Positions 10,780-21,890 of a stretch of DNA of 64,000 nt are shown here, piece after piece (within the stretch, counting starts at the first letter, position 1; each line of letters opens with the position of its first letter). Position numbers and translations under genes: made by a program. The stretch is taken from positions 10,726,001-10,790,000 of the forward strand of contig CP075492.1 in the NCBI GenBank assembly GCA_021613535.1. Reading direction: 5' to 3'. This stretch comes from Adineta vaga (Eukaryota; Rotifera). Under the pieces are notes generated by a model. It made no database searches, was not told the origin of the DNA, and saw only the letters and a program-made list of their open reading frames with translations.

Positions 10780-13457
10780 ATGCCTTCGAATCCCGTTGAT
10801 CAATATACAAAATTATTATCACGAGAACAGCAAGAAAATGACAAATATGTAATTATTGATTCGAAATGGTTTGAGCATTGGAAACGTTTTGTTGGAATTG
10901 ATTCACCACCAGAGAAAAATGCTCCACCAGGTCCTATCGATTTCTCTAATCTCATTGATCCACAAACAGTTGATCATGTCGATGGTGTTCAGCTACGACT
11001 TGATGCTGTTGAAGGCAATGATTATGCATTTATTCCATATGAACTTTATCAAGAACTTGTACAACAATATAAAAAAATTGGAACAGAAATTGTTCGAAAA
11101 GTTATTCCATCAGGTGATTTTCAAACCGTAATTGAAACTTATCTTATACCATTACGTATACGAAAATCACGACAATCTTCATCTAAAACACAACAAATAT
11201 ATCGTAGTCGTCGAACAAAACTTGAAGATTTAAAAAATGATATATGTAAAACATTTTCTATTACACCAGATTCCAATCATCGTTTATATACATCTACAGA
11301 CGAATATGGTGACAATTGGGAGCCAATTGATGCTCGTCCCAGTTCAGTTCTTGCAGATATTGAATTATCTAAGAATGCCATTATTACCTATGAACCTCTC
11401 GCATTATCACGCAACAATTTATCACCTGTCCCTGCAGGAACATTTTATACTCCTGGTCTGTGTGGTTTATCAAATCTTGGAAATACATGTTTTATGAATT
11501 CAGCATTACAATGTATATCCAATGTACCAGCACTAACCGAATATTTTCTTCATCGTGACTATTTAAATCATATCAATCGAGATAATCCATTAGGAATGAA
11601 AGGTGATGTTGCACAAGCATATGGTGATCTAATTGCTAACATGTGGTCAGGTAAAATTAGTTATTATGCACCCAAAGCATTGAAACAAAATGTTGCACGT
11701 TATGCACCACAATTTAGTGGTTATTCACAGCAAGATTCACAAGAATTTATGTCATTTTTATTGGATGGTTTACATGAAGATTTAAATCTTATTAAACAAA
11801 AACCCTATATGGAAAAGAAAGATGATGATGGTATTGCTGAAGATTCGAAATTAGCTGCTGAACAATGGGATTATTATCGTAAACGAAATCAATCAAAAAT
11901 TCATGATATATTTCATGGACAAATTAAATCTGTTGTTCAATGTCTTGAATGTAAGACATTAGGACGAACATTTGATCCCATTTGTTTTCTTAGTTTACCA
12001 TTACCAAATAAAAAAAAGATTCGAATATTTAAAATTGAATATATTCGTCTAAATGGACAAATTAAATATTATTATATTAAATCGAATGAACGTGGACGAA
12101 TGCATAATCTTTTAAAAGATTTCTGCGAACGTTTTCAATCGAAACCCAAAAATGATACACATGAACCCATGGATGCCGATGATGATTCCACATCGAATAC
12201 AGCTAATTCAAATAATCAAGATGAGGAACAAGAAGAAGATTTAACATTAGCACCAGATTATGATGGACATCAACCTAAATCGGAATTAATCTTACCTGTT
12301 GAAGTTTATAATCATCGCATACATCTTCAATATAGTGATGATGCTTTATTAACAAATATTCTTGAACGTGATCAAATTGTTTTCTATGAAGTACCAGTTT
12401 CATTGAAAAAAGAAAATAATGATACTATTCTTATGCCATGTTTATTTCGAACAGCAGATAGTTTACATCAAAATTTTGGTCTACCAATTTATTTAAATAT
12501 TCCACGACATAAATGTACGGGAAAACATATTCAAGATGCTTTGCAGGTAAATAACTATGATGAATGGTTTTTTTTTTGAATCAAACAAATTGATTTTAGA
12601 ATTCAATTGGTAATTTTCTTCCATTATCAACTACAAATTCATCAGACAAATCTCCTTATACAGCATCATGTGTATTCAATCAAAATTATACCCAAACAAC
12701 TAAACCATTAGCATCCTGTCTTGATGATCATATTGATTTTAATCGTACAAATACAACTCTTGTTGTTGATGTGTCACCAGCTGTTGTTGAAAAATATGAA
12801 CAAGAAGAAAAGAAACGTTTAGATAAAGATCGTCTACAACCGACATCATCAACAAATAATAGTGGCGTACAAACACGTAGTCAACATAAACAATCAACAA
12901 CATCTCTATTAGATTGTTTTAAATATTTTACAACAAAAGAAACACTATCCGATAATGATCAATGGTATTGTCCAAAATGTAAACAATTAAAAAATGCATC
13001 GAAAAAAATCGATCTATGGTTATTACCAAAAGTTTTAATTGTTCAATTGAAACGTTTTAATTATACACGGCATTATCGTGATAAAATCGATCTATTCATC
13101 GATTGTCCTATCTATGATTTAGATTTATCTCAATTTGTTTTAAATCCAGCTGAAAAAGTGAATGCAAAATATGATCTAATTGCTGTAAGTAATCATATGG
13201 GTGGTTTAGGTGGTGGACATTATACTGCACATGCAAAAAATGCTCATGATCAAAAATGGCATACATTTGATGATTCATGTGTAACAGATATTGATGAAAA
13301 TAATGTGATTAGTAAATCCGCTTACGTACTGATTTATCAACAGCAGCAGCAGCAACAACAACAACAACAACAGCAACAACAATCCCAACTGAACCAACAA
13401 CAAGCGAAAGAATCACCACGAAAATCTAGTGCACGAGCGGCTAAAGCATCTAGTTAA
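10780..13457 (+). CDS. Ubiquitin carboxyl-terminal hydrolase, USP4/11/15 type
   Basis: Cysteine protease that removes ubiquitin. The start MPSNPVDQ has a good ACAATG context; the open frame upstream lacks an ATG. A DUSP domain (about 5-115, WFEHWKRFVG) is followed by a ubiquitin-like segment (about 125-215) and the USP catalytic domain. The Cys box is GLCGLSNLGNTCFMNSALQC with nucleophile Cys237; the QQDSQEF block follows; the His box is GGGHYTAHAKN with His about 796. Two CxxC pairs (CLEC and CPKC) form the usual zinc ribbon, and the catalytic domain is split by a long acidic insert with an internal Ubl-like part, as in USP4/11/15. One intron (12547-12599, 53 nt). Length 874 aa, ending in a polyglutamine tail and basic stretch. 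Which vertebrate paralogue it matches best is not decided. Confidence 0.9.
13338..13382 (+). repeat. CAG/CAA repeat encoding 15 glutamines
   Basis: Mixed CAG and CAA codons directly after the last USP-fold strand (SAYVLIYQ). The CAA interruptions would stabilise the tract. It lies in the predicted disordered tail of the USP protein. Confidence 0.9.
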
Positions 13458-14090
13458 ATGGAAAAACAATCTCGATTTTTTCTCTCATTCTGTCTATGTT
13501 CGATCGGTGTTGTCTTTTTCTCTCATTTTTTTGTCACTCGTTTCAATAGAAACACTAATATTGGCCTTGTTAAGCAAGCTTTCTGACAGAGAGAAAAAAA
13601 AAAATTCTACATATACATATATATTTTATGTTCCCATGCATACATTGCTCTTCTCTCTTTTTTTAATGTTATCCTTAAACATTCATATATACTATTTGGA
13701 AAAAAAACATACATACATTCAAAGAAATAATCAATTTTTTTCCTTTCTCTCTCTCTCTATTTCTTTTTGTTACAGCTTATTTAATAAACATGCTGCAATA
13801 ACTAGACGATGAACTTGATCGTCTCAAATATATAGATTATTTTAGATATATTGAGATATTTCTATGAACTAATTGATGATGTTGATTTGTTGTTCTTTTT
13901 GTACTACATATGAAGTTGTTTGACAAATATTATCATCAAGTATGACTATGATTACGATAGAACAGTGAACTATGTCGCAATTGTGTCATTCATTACATCA
14001 TTAAATATAAGAAAGAATGAATGTTAAATAGTTTTCATTCATTTTTAGATATTTGCTACATAAAATTAGGACTATTTGGATCTATTATTC
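13458..14090. other. USP 3' flank and PARN-like upstream region
   Basis: T-rich sequence with CT and AT tracts, consistent with a 3' UTR. Candidate poly(A) signals (AATAAA near 13783) are visible. No further gene was found. Confidence 0.4.
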
Positions 14091-16646
14091 ATGGATGTCA
14101 ATCGCGATAGTAAGTACAGAAGTCATTCGATAAGATTAATGAATTATGTTTTTAGATTTTTATGATGTTTTACCACAAGTTTTAAATGATATCAATGATG
14201 CGGATTATGTAGCAATCGATGGTGAATTCTCCGGAATCTTAGGATTTGATAAAATGAATTATTTTGATACACCCGCTGAACGATATAAACGTCATTATGA
14301 TGTAAATTGATGAATGTTATTATTATTATCAGAAATTGTCTTTTATGATTATATTTTAGTGTGATAGACATTATATGATGGTTCAAGCAGGTCTTGCAAT
14401 GATTCGATGTACTAATCCAGCAGAACATCGATATACATTAAAAGCTTATAATTTTTATCTCTTTCCTGAAAATGAATCTGACGCATTTGATTTTCGATCA
14501 AAGGTAAATTCGAAAAAATATGTTTTTCATAGAGAACTATAGTTTGATATATTTTAGAGTTCATCATTGCAATTTCTAGCGGCGAATCGTTTTGATTTTG
14601 CTCAATTGTTTCTCAAAGGTAAATTTTATTTGAATTCAAACTAAAAAGATTGATTTGTTTTTATCATTTAGGAATTCCTTTTGTTTGCAAGACAAGTTTT
14701 TTAGAGAAACGACGAACTCAACCATTTTCAATACCTCGTCGTAGTAATCGTCAGATACCGAATGGTAATACAAATGAAAAGTAAATAGATTTTCTTTAAT
14801 TAAAATCATAATTCATTTAATTTCAAGGAAATTTGAAACAAAAACAGATTCTTCAAAACAATCTGATATTGACAATATGTCAGATGCTGAATTGTTAAGT
14901 AAATCAATGACTGGATTTTCAGAAGTTATTTGGTATGTTTTAAAGTGATTTTTATTGATTACTATCTCATATTTTGAATCTATTTAGGAAATTACAAGAA
15001 TCTGTAAGTAATATAGATCTATTTCATTGTGCAAAAATACAATCTGAATGAATTTATTAAGGGAAAACCTGTGATTGGACATAATCTTCACATGGATATT
15101 CTACATATCATCAATCAATTTTTCACGCCAATACCTTCCGTATGTTTATCTTAAATTTCTTCTGTTCATCATCATCTTTTTTTATTCTAGTCATATGAAG
15201 ACTATAAATCCATTGTCAAATCATTATTTCCTAAGTAAATAGTTTGAATAATTTACATCAGAAATCATTTTCTTTCATTATTTCAAGATTGATCGATACA
15301 AAAACTATTGCGTCATCATCAATTTTTCAAGTAGAATCATTTTAGATCACTGAAAATATATCGACTTTTCTTTTATAGAATATTATTTCAAATACTGCAC
15401 TAAATGCTGTTTATAAAACGATTCGTGAAACATCTTTTCCAGCATGTCGTTTTGGTAATTACATATATACTTACTCGGAAAACGAGTTCATTTTCTTCTT
15501 CTTCTTCTTCTATAGAAACACCTGAAAATTTCAAGTATGGTTCAGGCGAACATGAACATACAGCTGGGTATGATGCAATGTGTACTGCAATTTGTATGGC
15601 TAAAATGATGGCTTTTATCGGTAGGGAATATTTTGAATTAATAAATGATGTTTGATGTAAAATTATGTATTTTAGTTGAAAAAACAGAATTCAAAGAAAA
15701 TCCTATTGAACATGTATTGATTAGTAAATTTAGTGGAAAGTAAGTTGAATTTCTTAAAATATCGTTCGTGAAAAGTATTTATATTCTTTAAGATTATTTT
15801 ACATGCGTTCGTTTGATTTGAAATATTCTGATCTTCTCAATGATGATGGTTAGTAAAAGATCTTTTGATAGTTTTGATTATATTTTGTATGAATTTCAAA
15901 GATTTACCTGATCGTTCATGTGTTTTTTATGTAACACATCCTGAATCATGTTCAACAGGAAATATCAAAGAATTCTTTTCACAATGGAATCTTCTCTCAT
16001 ATGATCGTTTCGATTTAACAACACATATCGTTGGAATATCAATGAAGAAAGATACTATAGACACAAGTAAATTATCATTTTTCTCATAGACTATTGAGGA
16101 ATATCTTTCAAAAAAGGACGATTCTTGATTGATTTTAAATAAATTCATATTGAATTGCACCATAAAGAATAGTATTTGCTAGTTATATTCTTGAATATTG
16201 GAGAGTACAAATGTGAGTTTTGTACAATATAAAATAATGATGTATATTTAGTGTTAACAAAAATGCGAGCGAATGATAAGAATTTTGCCATTATTCCATA
16301 TGCAGAATTTCATCGGTTAGATACTTCAACAATAAAAATCAAAGAGCCCGATCATCTTTTTGATGTTGATCCAGCAAATAGAAGATCAAATAAACGAGTA
16401 TATGTTGACAAAGATGCCATGGAATCAACTCAAGATATTGCAGTAACTGTAAGTGAAAATTAAGTTGTCGAAAACGAAATAAAATATCTATGTTGTTTCT
16501 CTTAGCCAATGGAGATGACATCTGATATGATACAAAAATCTTCACAAGTAACGAAAAGTCCAACAATTGAACAATTAATTGAACAAAAAGAAAAGGCAAA
16601 AGGGGTGAAAAGACCGAAATTGTTTGATTATGATGATGAATGGTAA
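14091..16646 (+). CDS. PARN: PARN-family poly(A)-specific ribonuclease, R3H-less
   Basis: DEDD-type 3'-5' exonuclease that shortens poly(A) tails or trims small RNAs. Exon 1 MDVNRD joins NFYDVLPQVLND after a 46-nt intron (14110-14155). Catalytic motifs are present: Exo I AIDGEFSG, Exo II PVIGHNLHMDILH, and Exo III HTAGYDAMCT with the family His and Asp. FDTPAERY, SSSLQFLAANRFDF and GIPFV also match PARN. About ten short introns, plus one longer (16064-16250). The region between GIPF and IGHN is only about 75 residues, so the R3H domain of vertebrate PARN is missing. An RRM-like segment (CVFYVTHPE to YAEFHRL) and a short basic C-terminus remain. There is no C-terminal membrane helix, which argues against PNLDC1, although the stretch after Exo II also resembles PNLDC1. 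Confidence 0.8.
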
Positions 16647-17085
16647 AAGATAATATATGTAATCTTGTTTTCGTATTTTGTGTATTTTCATTAAATAAAA
16701 AACTTGATTGTGTTTAATAATATAGATGGCAAAAGAAATGCAGAAAAATCATCGTTAATGTCTTAAAAATCTAACGAATACATTTAATAATGACATCTAT
16801 ATCACATCCATCGAATTATGTGAAAGAATGTTTGTTGTTGAGGATTAATAGTTGCATTTCAAAAAAATATGGTCGCGAGAAGCGATGAAAAACAGAACAC
16901 TTTTCGGGGATTTTTGTGTTTTCAAATCACTAACAACAGTACTCGACGCTGCGCAGAAAATTTTTCTTTGAAAGACTTGAATACACAATCCCTCTTTTCT
17001 CACTTCTTGTTTTTGTGCAGGTATTTCTATTACAAATTTTGTGTTACAAAAAGATCTAACAGAAATATAATCACCCGCAGTTAAT
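16647..17085. other. spacer with the 5' UTR of the ART-TPR gene
   Basis: A probable 5'-UTR intron runs 17021-17080: GTATTT donor after TTTTGTGCAG, and ACCCGCAG acceptor six bases before the ART-TPR ATG. The rest is the PARN 3' flank. No coding sequence was supported. Confidence 0.45.
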
Positions 17086-19235
17086 ATGAGTGAACCAAAA
17101 CCGCGTATCACACCTACCAAAACATCAACGGAACGACACGTCTTGCTCACAATTATTCACTTCTATGGGTCGATGCAAATATCGATGAAAACAACAACGA
17201 TTGTCAAAACACTTTGACACGTTTACGAGCTGTTGTCAACGATGTCAACTTATGCACACAACCAACAGACTGTATCCAGTTTCTCAACACCATCGGAGAT
17301 GAAAAAGCATTTGTCATTACTTCAGGATCTCTCGGTCAACATCTTGTTCCCGACATCCATGACATACCCAAGTTGAATAGTATCTATATCTTTTGTGGTG
17401 ACAAATCTCGACATGAACAATGGACGAAACAATGGATCAAAATCAAGGGCGTACATACCGATATTAAGGACATCTGCGATGCACTCCAAATGGATGTCAA
17501 ACAATACAATCAAGATTCGATTTCGATCAGTTTTGTTGGCCCCAGTGAAGCAACTAACAGCGAAAACTTGAATCAATTGGATCCAACATTTATGTATACT
17601 CAAATATTCAAAGACATTCTCCTCGAAATGAAACATGATCAAAAGGCTATCCAAGATTTAACAGAGCATTGTCGTGCTTTGTACATTGGAAATAAACATG
17701 AATTAGGTATTATCAAGGAGTTTGAACGCACTTATCGCACAGAACAAGCGATTTGGTGGTACACACGTCAATGCTTTACTTTTCAGATGCTTAATCGAGC
17801 CCTTCGAAATCTTGAATCAGATACAATCATCAAAATGGGCTTTTTCATGTGTGATCTGCACAAAAAAATTGTCGAATTACATCAACAACAGATCGATAGT
17901 TATGGCAAAGACTCCTTTCTAGTGTATCGAGGACAAGGTCTTTCAAACACAGATTTCGAGAAATTGATGAAAGTCAAAAATGGTCTGCTATCGTTCAACA
18001 ACTTTCTTTCCACCAGTAAAAAGCAAGAAGTATCTCTAGCATTTGCTAAAGGTTCATTAACTAATCCAAATATGGTTGGCATACTTTTTGTTATGTCGAT
18101 TGATCCTCGAGTCACAATAGTGCCATTCGCTTGTGTTGATACAGTTAGCTATTTCCAAACAGAAGCAGAAGTTCTATTCTCTATGCACACAGTATTCCGA
18201 GTGCATTCAATCAAACAATTGCAGAACAATAGCAGATTGTATGAAGTAGAACTTCAACTTACGGGTGATGATGATGAACAACTTCAGATACTCACTCAAC
18301 GTATTCGAACGGAGGCTGCCGGTGACACAGGGTTGAAACGACTGGGTAATTTATTACTCAAAATAGGTCATTTTAATCAGGCTGAAGAACTTTACAAAGC
18401 GCTGCTTGATCAGACATCTGACATGAATGACAAACAGCATTACTATCATCAACTTGGATGTGTCTATAATGATCAAGGTGATTATAAAAAAGCTATTGAA
18501 TACTACGACAAGGCACTTGAAATTGAACAAAAAACTCTTCCTTCTAATCATCCTTCATTGGCTACTTCTTACAGTAACATCGGATTGGTGTATAGCAACA
18601 TGGGAGAGTATTCGAAAGCACTTTCATACTACGACAAGGCACTTGAAATTGAACAAAAAACTCTTCCTTCTAATCATCCTGATTTGGCTACTTCTTACAA
18701 TAACATCGGATCGGTGTATAGCAAGATGGGAGAGTATTCGAAAGCACTTTCATACTACGACAAGGCACTTGAAATTCGAGAAAAATCTCTTCCTTCTAAT
18801 CATCCTTCATTGGCTACTTCTTACAGTAACATCGGATTGGTGTATAGCAACATGGGAGAGTATTCGAAAGCACTTTCATACTACGACAAGGCACTTGAAA
18901 TTCGAGAAAAATCTCTTCCTTCTAATCATCCTGATTTGGCTACTTCTTACAATAACATCGGATTGGTGTATAGCAACATGGGAGAGTATTCGAAAGCACT
19001 TTCATACTACGACAAGGCACTTGAAATTCGAGAAAAATCTCTTCCTTCTAATCATCCTTCATTGGCTACTTCTTACAGTAACATCGGATTGGTGTATAGC
19101 AAGATGGGAGAGTATTCGAAAGCACTTTCATATTTCGAACGAGCTCTTCATATTATGGAGAGTGCACTACCTGCTAATCATCCTCATATCAAAATCGTGA
19201 AAGGACATATCGAAGTTGTCAAACATAAACTCTAA
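17086..19235 (+). CDS. NAD(+)-arginine ADP-ribosyltransferase fused to TPR (kinesin-light-chain-like) repeats
   Basis: Mono-ADP-ribosyltransferase-type protein, expected to move ADP-ribose from NAD+ to arginine. The N-terminal family block contains LLWVDANIDENNNDCQ and IYIFCGDKSRHEQW. The ART fold follows with an intact R-S-E triad: Arg in LVYRGQG (codon 17928-17930), FLSTSKK, and ExE as EAEVLFSMHTVFRV (18162-18170). After a linker come at least seven TPRs of the KLC type (GEYSKALSYYDKALEI, then LPSNHP). The gene is otherwise intronless in its coding part. The ATG at 17086 gives MSEPKPRITPTK, but the main frame differs by one base. A lost A in the run 17119-17122 would restore a natural reading (TKNINGTTRL). 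So the N-terminus carries either a frameshift or an assembly error. ART plus TPR is a hallmark expanded family of bdelloids. Confidence 0.85.
18501..19130 (+). repeat. five tandem 126-bp TPR-coding units
   Basis: Units begin at 18501, 18627, 18753, 18879 and 19005, each starting TACTACGACAAGGCACTTGA and coding one 42-residue TPR. They are almost identical at the DNA level, including silent sites. PSLATSYS and PDLATSYN versions alternate, showing a 252-bp higher-order unit. A sixth, diverged unit follows (YFERALHIMESALPANHP). Confidence 0.97.
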
Positions 19236-20108
19236 ATTTCACTAGCTGAATAAAGTATCTTTTACCACTTATTGCAAAACATGCCTACTCGAGCATATGA
19301 GTGCAAAGAAATGCTGAGTAATAGAAATACAAAAGATATGGTCGTTTCATAAGATAGTACACAGAGATGTTATTGAACTTCATAGACACGATAGTATTTT
19401 TATGATTTAAAAGTTCCCTCTATATAGCTGGCAAATAGAATGACCAGAAATGAACTTGAACTGGAAAATAAGGTGATTCTCAAAGTTACAGGTGAATGCT
19501 TTTTACATATTAATAGAGTATTACAGGATAAATAGATCAAGCTCTATTCGAAACAAAACTATAGTATGCTTATAATCGAAAGGTCGTAAAATGTATTTTC
19601 TTGTATCAATCGCATATGATCCTTTAATAATTTAGAGATAGACGCTGCAAACTGAAGGGACTTGTAGAGGAAATACTACTTCAAGTTTCAAAAATAGAAA
19701 ATCAAGTTGCATATTGAAATAGTGATAAATGTTATATTTGTATTTCTCATATGCACTTTGTAGAGTTCGTTTCTCAATTGTTACACATCTCTGACTCTGA
19801 GTCATGTAATCATAAATGTATGGGAAGAAATTCTCTGCCATGTGGATGGATTCGATATTTACAATTGATTAGATTGTCGTATAAGATACTGCAAATTTAG
19901 TCCATTAATTGAACTATGTACCTCAAAGAAAACAAAGCAGAAAGTGTATAAGTGAACTTTGCTTCGACATCACTTGTTTTGTTTTTATTTATAGCCTTAC
20001 TTTTTATTCGAATGGTTTATCACGTCTGTTCTTTTTCTTTTCGTTATATCTTCTGTTATCAGTATTCTAAACTATCTTGAGAGTTTACACTTTCATCATC
20101 GCTCTATT
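19236..20108. other. intergenic, no gene seen
   Basis: AT-rich spacer between the ART-TPR gene and the nitrilase. No conserved peptide or splice-joined frame was detected. It should include the nitrilase promoter. Confidence 0.45.
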
Positions 20109-21029
20109 ATGACAAAACTGACTGTTGCTGTCTGTCAATGTGCTTGTCAACAATTTAATTTTGAGAAAACATTAGTTCATCTTCAAAACTTTAGCAAAGA
20201 AGCCAGTTCTAAAGGAGCACAACTTGCTTTATTTCCTGAAGCATTTATTGGTGGTTATCCTCGATATTCACAATTTGGCGCTGCCATTGGTCATCGTAGT
20301 GATGCTGGTCGTAAAGAATTTCTTGATTATTATCGAGCAGCAATATCACTTACAGATGGAACTGAAAAATCAAATGAAATACAACAAATAGAACACATAG
20401 CTCGTGATGAGAATCTTTTTCTTGTCATTGGTATTATTGAACGAGCAGGTGGAACTCTGTATTGTGGTGTTATTTATATTCATCCTGAACGTGGTCTTAT
20501 TCATTCACGAAGAAAATTGATGCCAACGGGAAGTGAACGACTTATTTGGGGTTTTGGTGACGTGAAAGATGTCAAAGCAGTTCCATTGAATAGAGACATA
20601 TCAATAGCGGCTGCAATTTGTTGGGAAAATTATATGCCTCTACTTCGATATCACATGTTTTCACAAAATATTCAAATCTATCTAGCACCCACAGCTGATG
20701 GACGAGATACATGGTTACCCAGTATGCAACACATTGCAATCGAAGGAAGAACTTATGTACTCAGTGCTAATCAATTCGTCCAAGTAAAGGATATGCCTGA
20801 TGGATATATATTACCAAAAGAATTATCTACTCCTAACAGTATATTAACCAATGGTGGAAGTGTTATTATTGATCCATTTGGCAAAATTCTTGCTGGTCCT
20901 CTATTTGGTGAAGAAGGTGTACTTGTTGCTGAAATTGATACAGATGAATGTATTAAAGGCAAAATGGATTTTGATGTTTGTGGACATTATGCACGTCAAG
21001 ATGCATTTACACTGATCGTCAAAGAATGA
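20109..21029 (+). CDS. Nitrilase (carbon-nitrogen hydrolase), intronless
   Basis: Branch-1 nitrilase-type enzyme, hydrolysing nitriles to acids and ammonia. It is 306 aa in one exon, starting MTKLTVAVCQ. The catalytic triad is intact: Glu44 in LFPEAFIGGYPR, Lys136 in RRKLMPTGSERLIWG, and Cys171 in AAICWENYMPLLR. The GYPR motif after the Glu and the WENYMPL context are typical of true nitrilases of bacteria, fungi and plants rather than of the animal Nit1/Nit2 or ureidopropionase branches. There is no signal peptide, so it is probably cytosolic. Almost every neighbour carries several introns; this gene has none, consistent with acquisition from a bacterium or fungus, a known bdelloid pattern. 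The donor is not identified. Confidence 0.92.
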   Translation: MTKLTVAVCQCACQQFNFEKTLVHLQNFSKEASSKGAQLALFPEAFIGGYPRYSQFGAAIGHRSDAGRKEFLDYYRAAISLTDGTEKSNEIQQIEHIARDENLFLVIGIIERAGGTLYCGVIYIHPERGLIHSRRKLMPTGSERLIWGFGDVKDVKAVPLNRDISIAAAICWENYMPLLRYHMFSQNIQIYLAPTADGRDTWLPSMQHIAIEGRTYVLSANQFVQVKDMPDGYILPKELSTPNSILTNGGSVIIDPFGKILAGPLFGEEGVLVAEIDTDECIKGKMDFDVCGHYARQDAFTLIVKE

Positions 21030-21151
21030 CTCTAAACTTTTACTTTTAAGTTTTATCAATTAATTAGCGCCAATATAGATTATATCATAATTCTATCTTT
21101 TCTGTTTGATTTTTTGTTCAACATACAAACATATAGATTTACAAAGCACAA

Positions 21152-21828
21152 ATGACTGTATCAATATTAGATGAATATTGTCGATATTATTCAGATTTTA
21201 GTAACTAAATTATCCTTTTGTACAGAATTTCATAAGTTTGTTCTAATTTTCAGGTAAAATATTAGATATCTATGTAAAAAGTATCTATCCACAATTCCAT
21301 TTTGAATTTCAACAATTACTCGATGCTTCCTACAATATCTGGCATCGTTTAAGTGATAAAGATAAAGTTTCATTGGCAACATTTCTCGAAGAATTGAATC
21401 AAATAAATTCATCACCAAAAACAACAACATGTAATGCTATGATGAATCCAACTTCATTAGCTCTGAATACAAGTTCAAACATTACATCAACTCCAAAGAT
21501 AAGCAAAACAATTCTTACAAAACTTGTGTCAACATCACCATTTCAAATATATCTAAAAGATGAACGAAAGAAACTTATTCAGAGACATTCGAAACTGCCT
21601 ATGCGTGAGATTAACAAACGACTATCTAAACGTTGGCAAAAAATGTCCCATCGAATGAAATATAACTATGAATACCGTGCATATCTTTCAAAAAAACGTT
21701 TATATAAAAAACAAGGCAAATCAATTGAATTAAAAAAACCTTCCTTTATTAAACGAATGTCATCGAGAACAGTACAAAAACAAGTAATAAACTCATCACG
21801 AGGCAATCTTTTCGTTAGGAACAAATGA
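21152..21828 (+). CDS. HMG-box domain protein
   Basis: Two exons (intron 21201-21253, 53 nt) give a 207-aa basic protein beginning MTVSILDEYCRYYSDF. A single clear HMG box starts at SPFQIYLKDERKKL and runs through EINKRLSKRWQKMSHRMKYNYEYRAYL, with the central KRWQKM helix. It is followed by a strongly basic tail. The N-terminal half has a weak second helix-rich segment (WHRLSDKDKVSLATFL), perhaps a degenerate box. It is likely a nuclear DNA-binding protein; its place among SOX, TCF or HMGB classes is not clear. Its 3' end is 62 bp from the convergent kinase gene. Confidence 0.75.
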
Positions 21829-21890
21829 ATTATATTATTCGACATCTTTCGTTTTCTCAATGTCTTTTTCCTTGTATAAATAAACTAAAT

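Noticed and set aside
18427-19200. 257-aa open frame overlapping the TPR array in another frame
   Set aside because: The repeat unit is 126 bp, a multiple of three, so any stop-free frame stays open through all copies. The peptide is a shadow of the TPR-coding frame.
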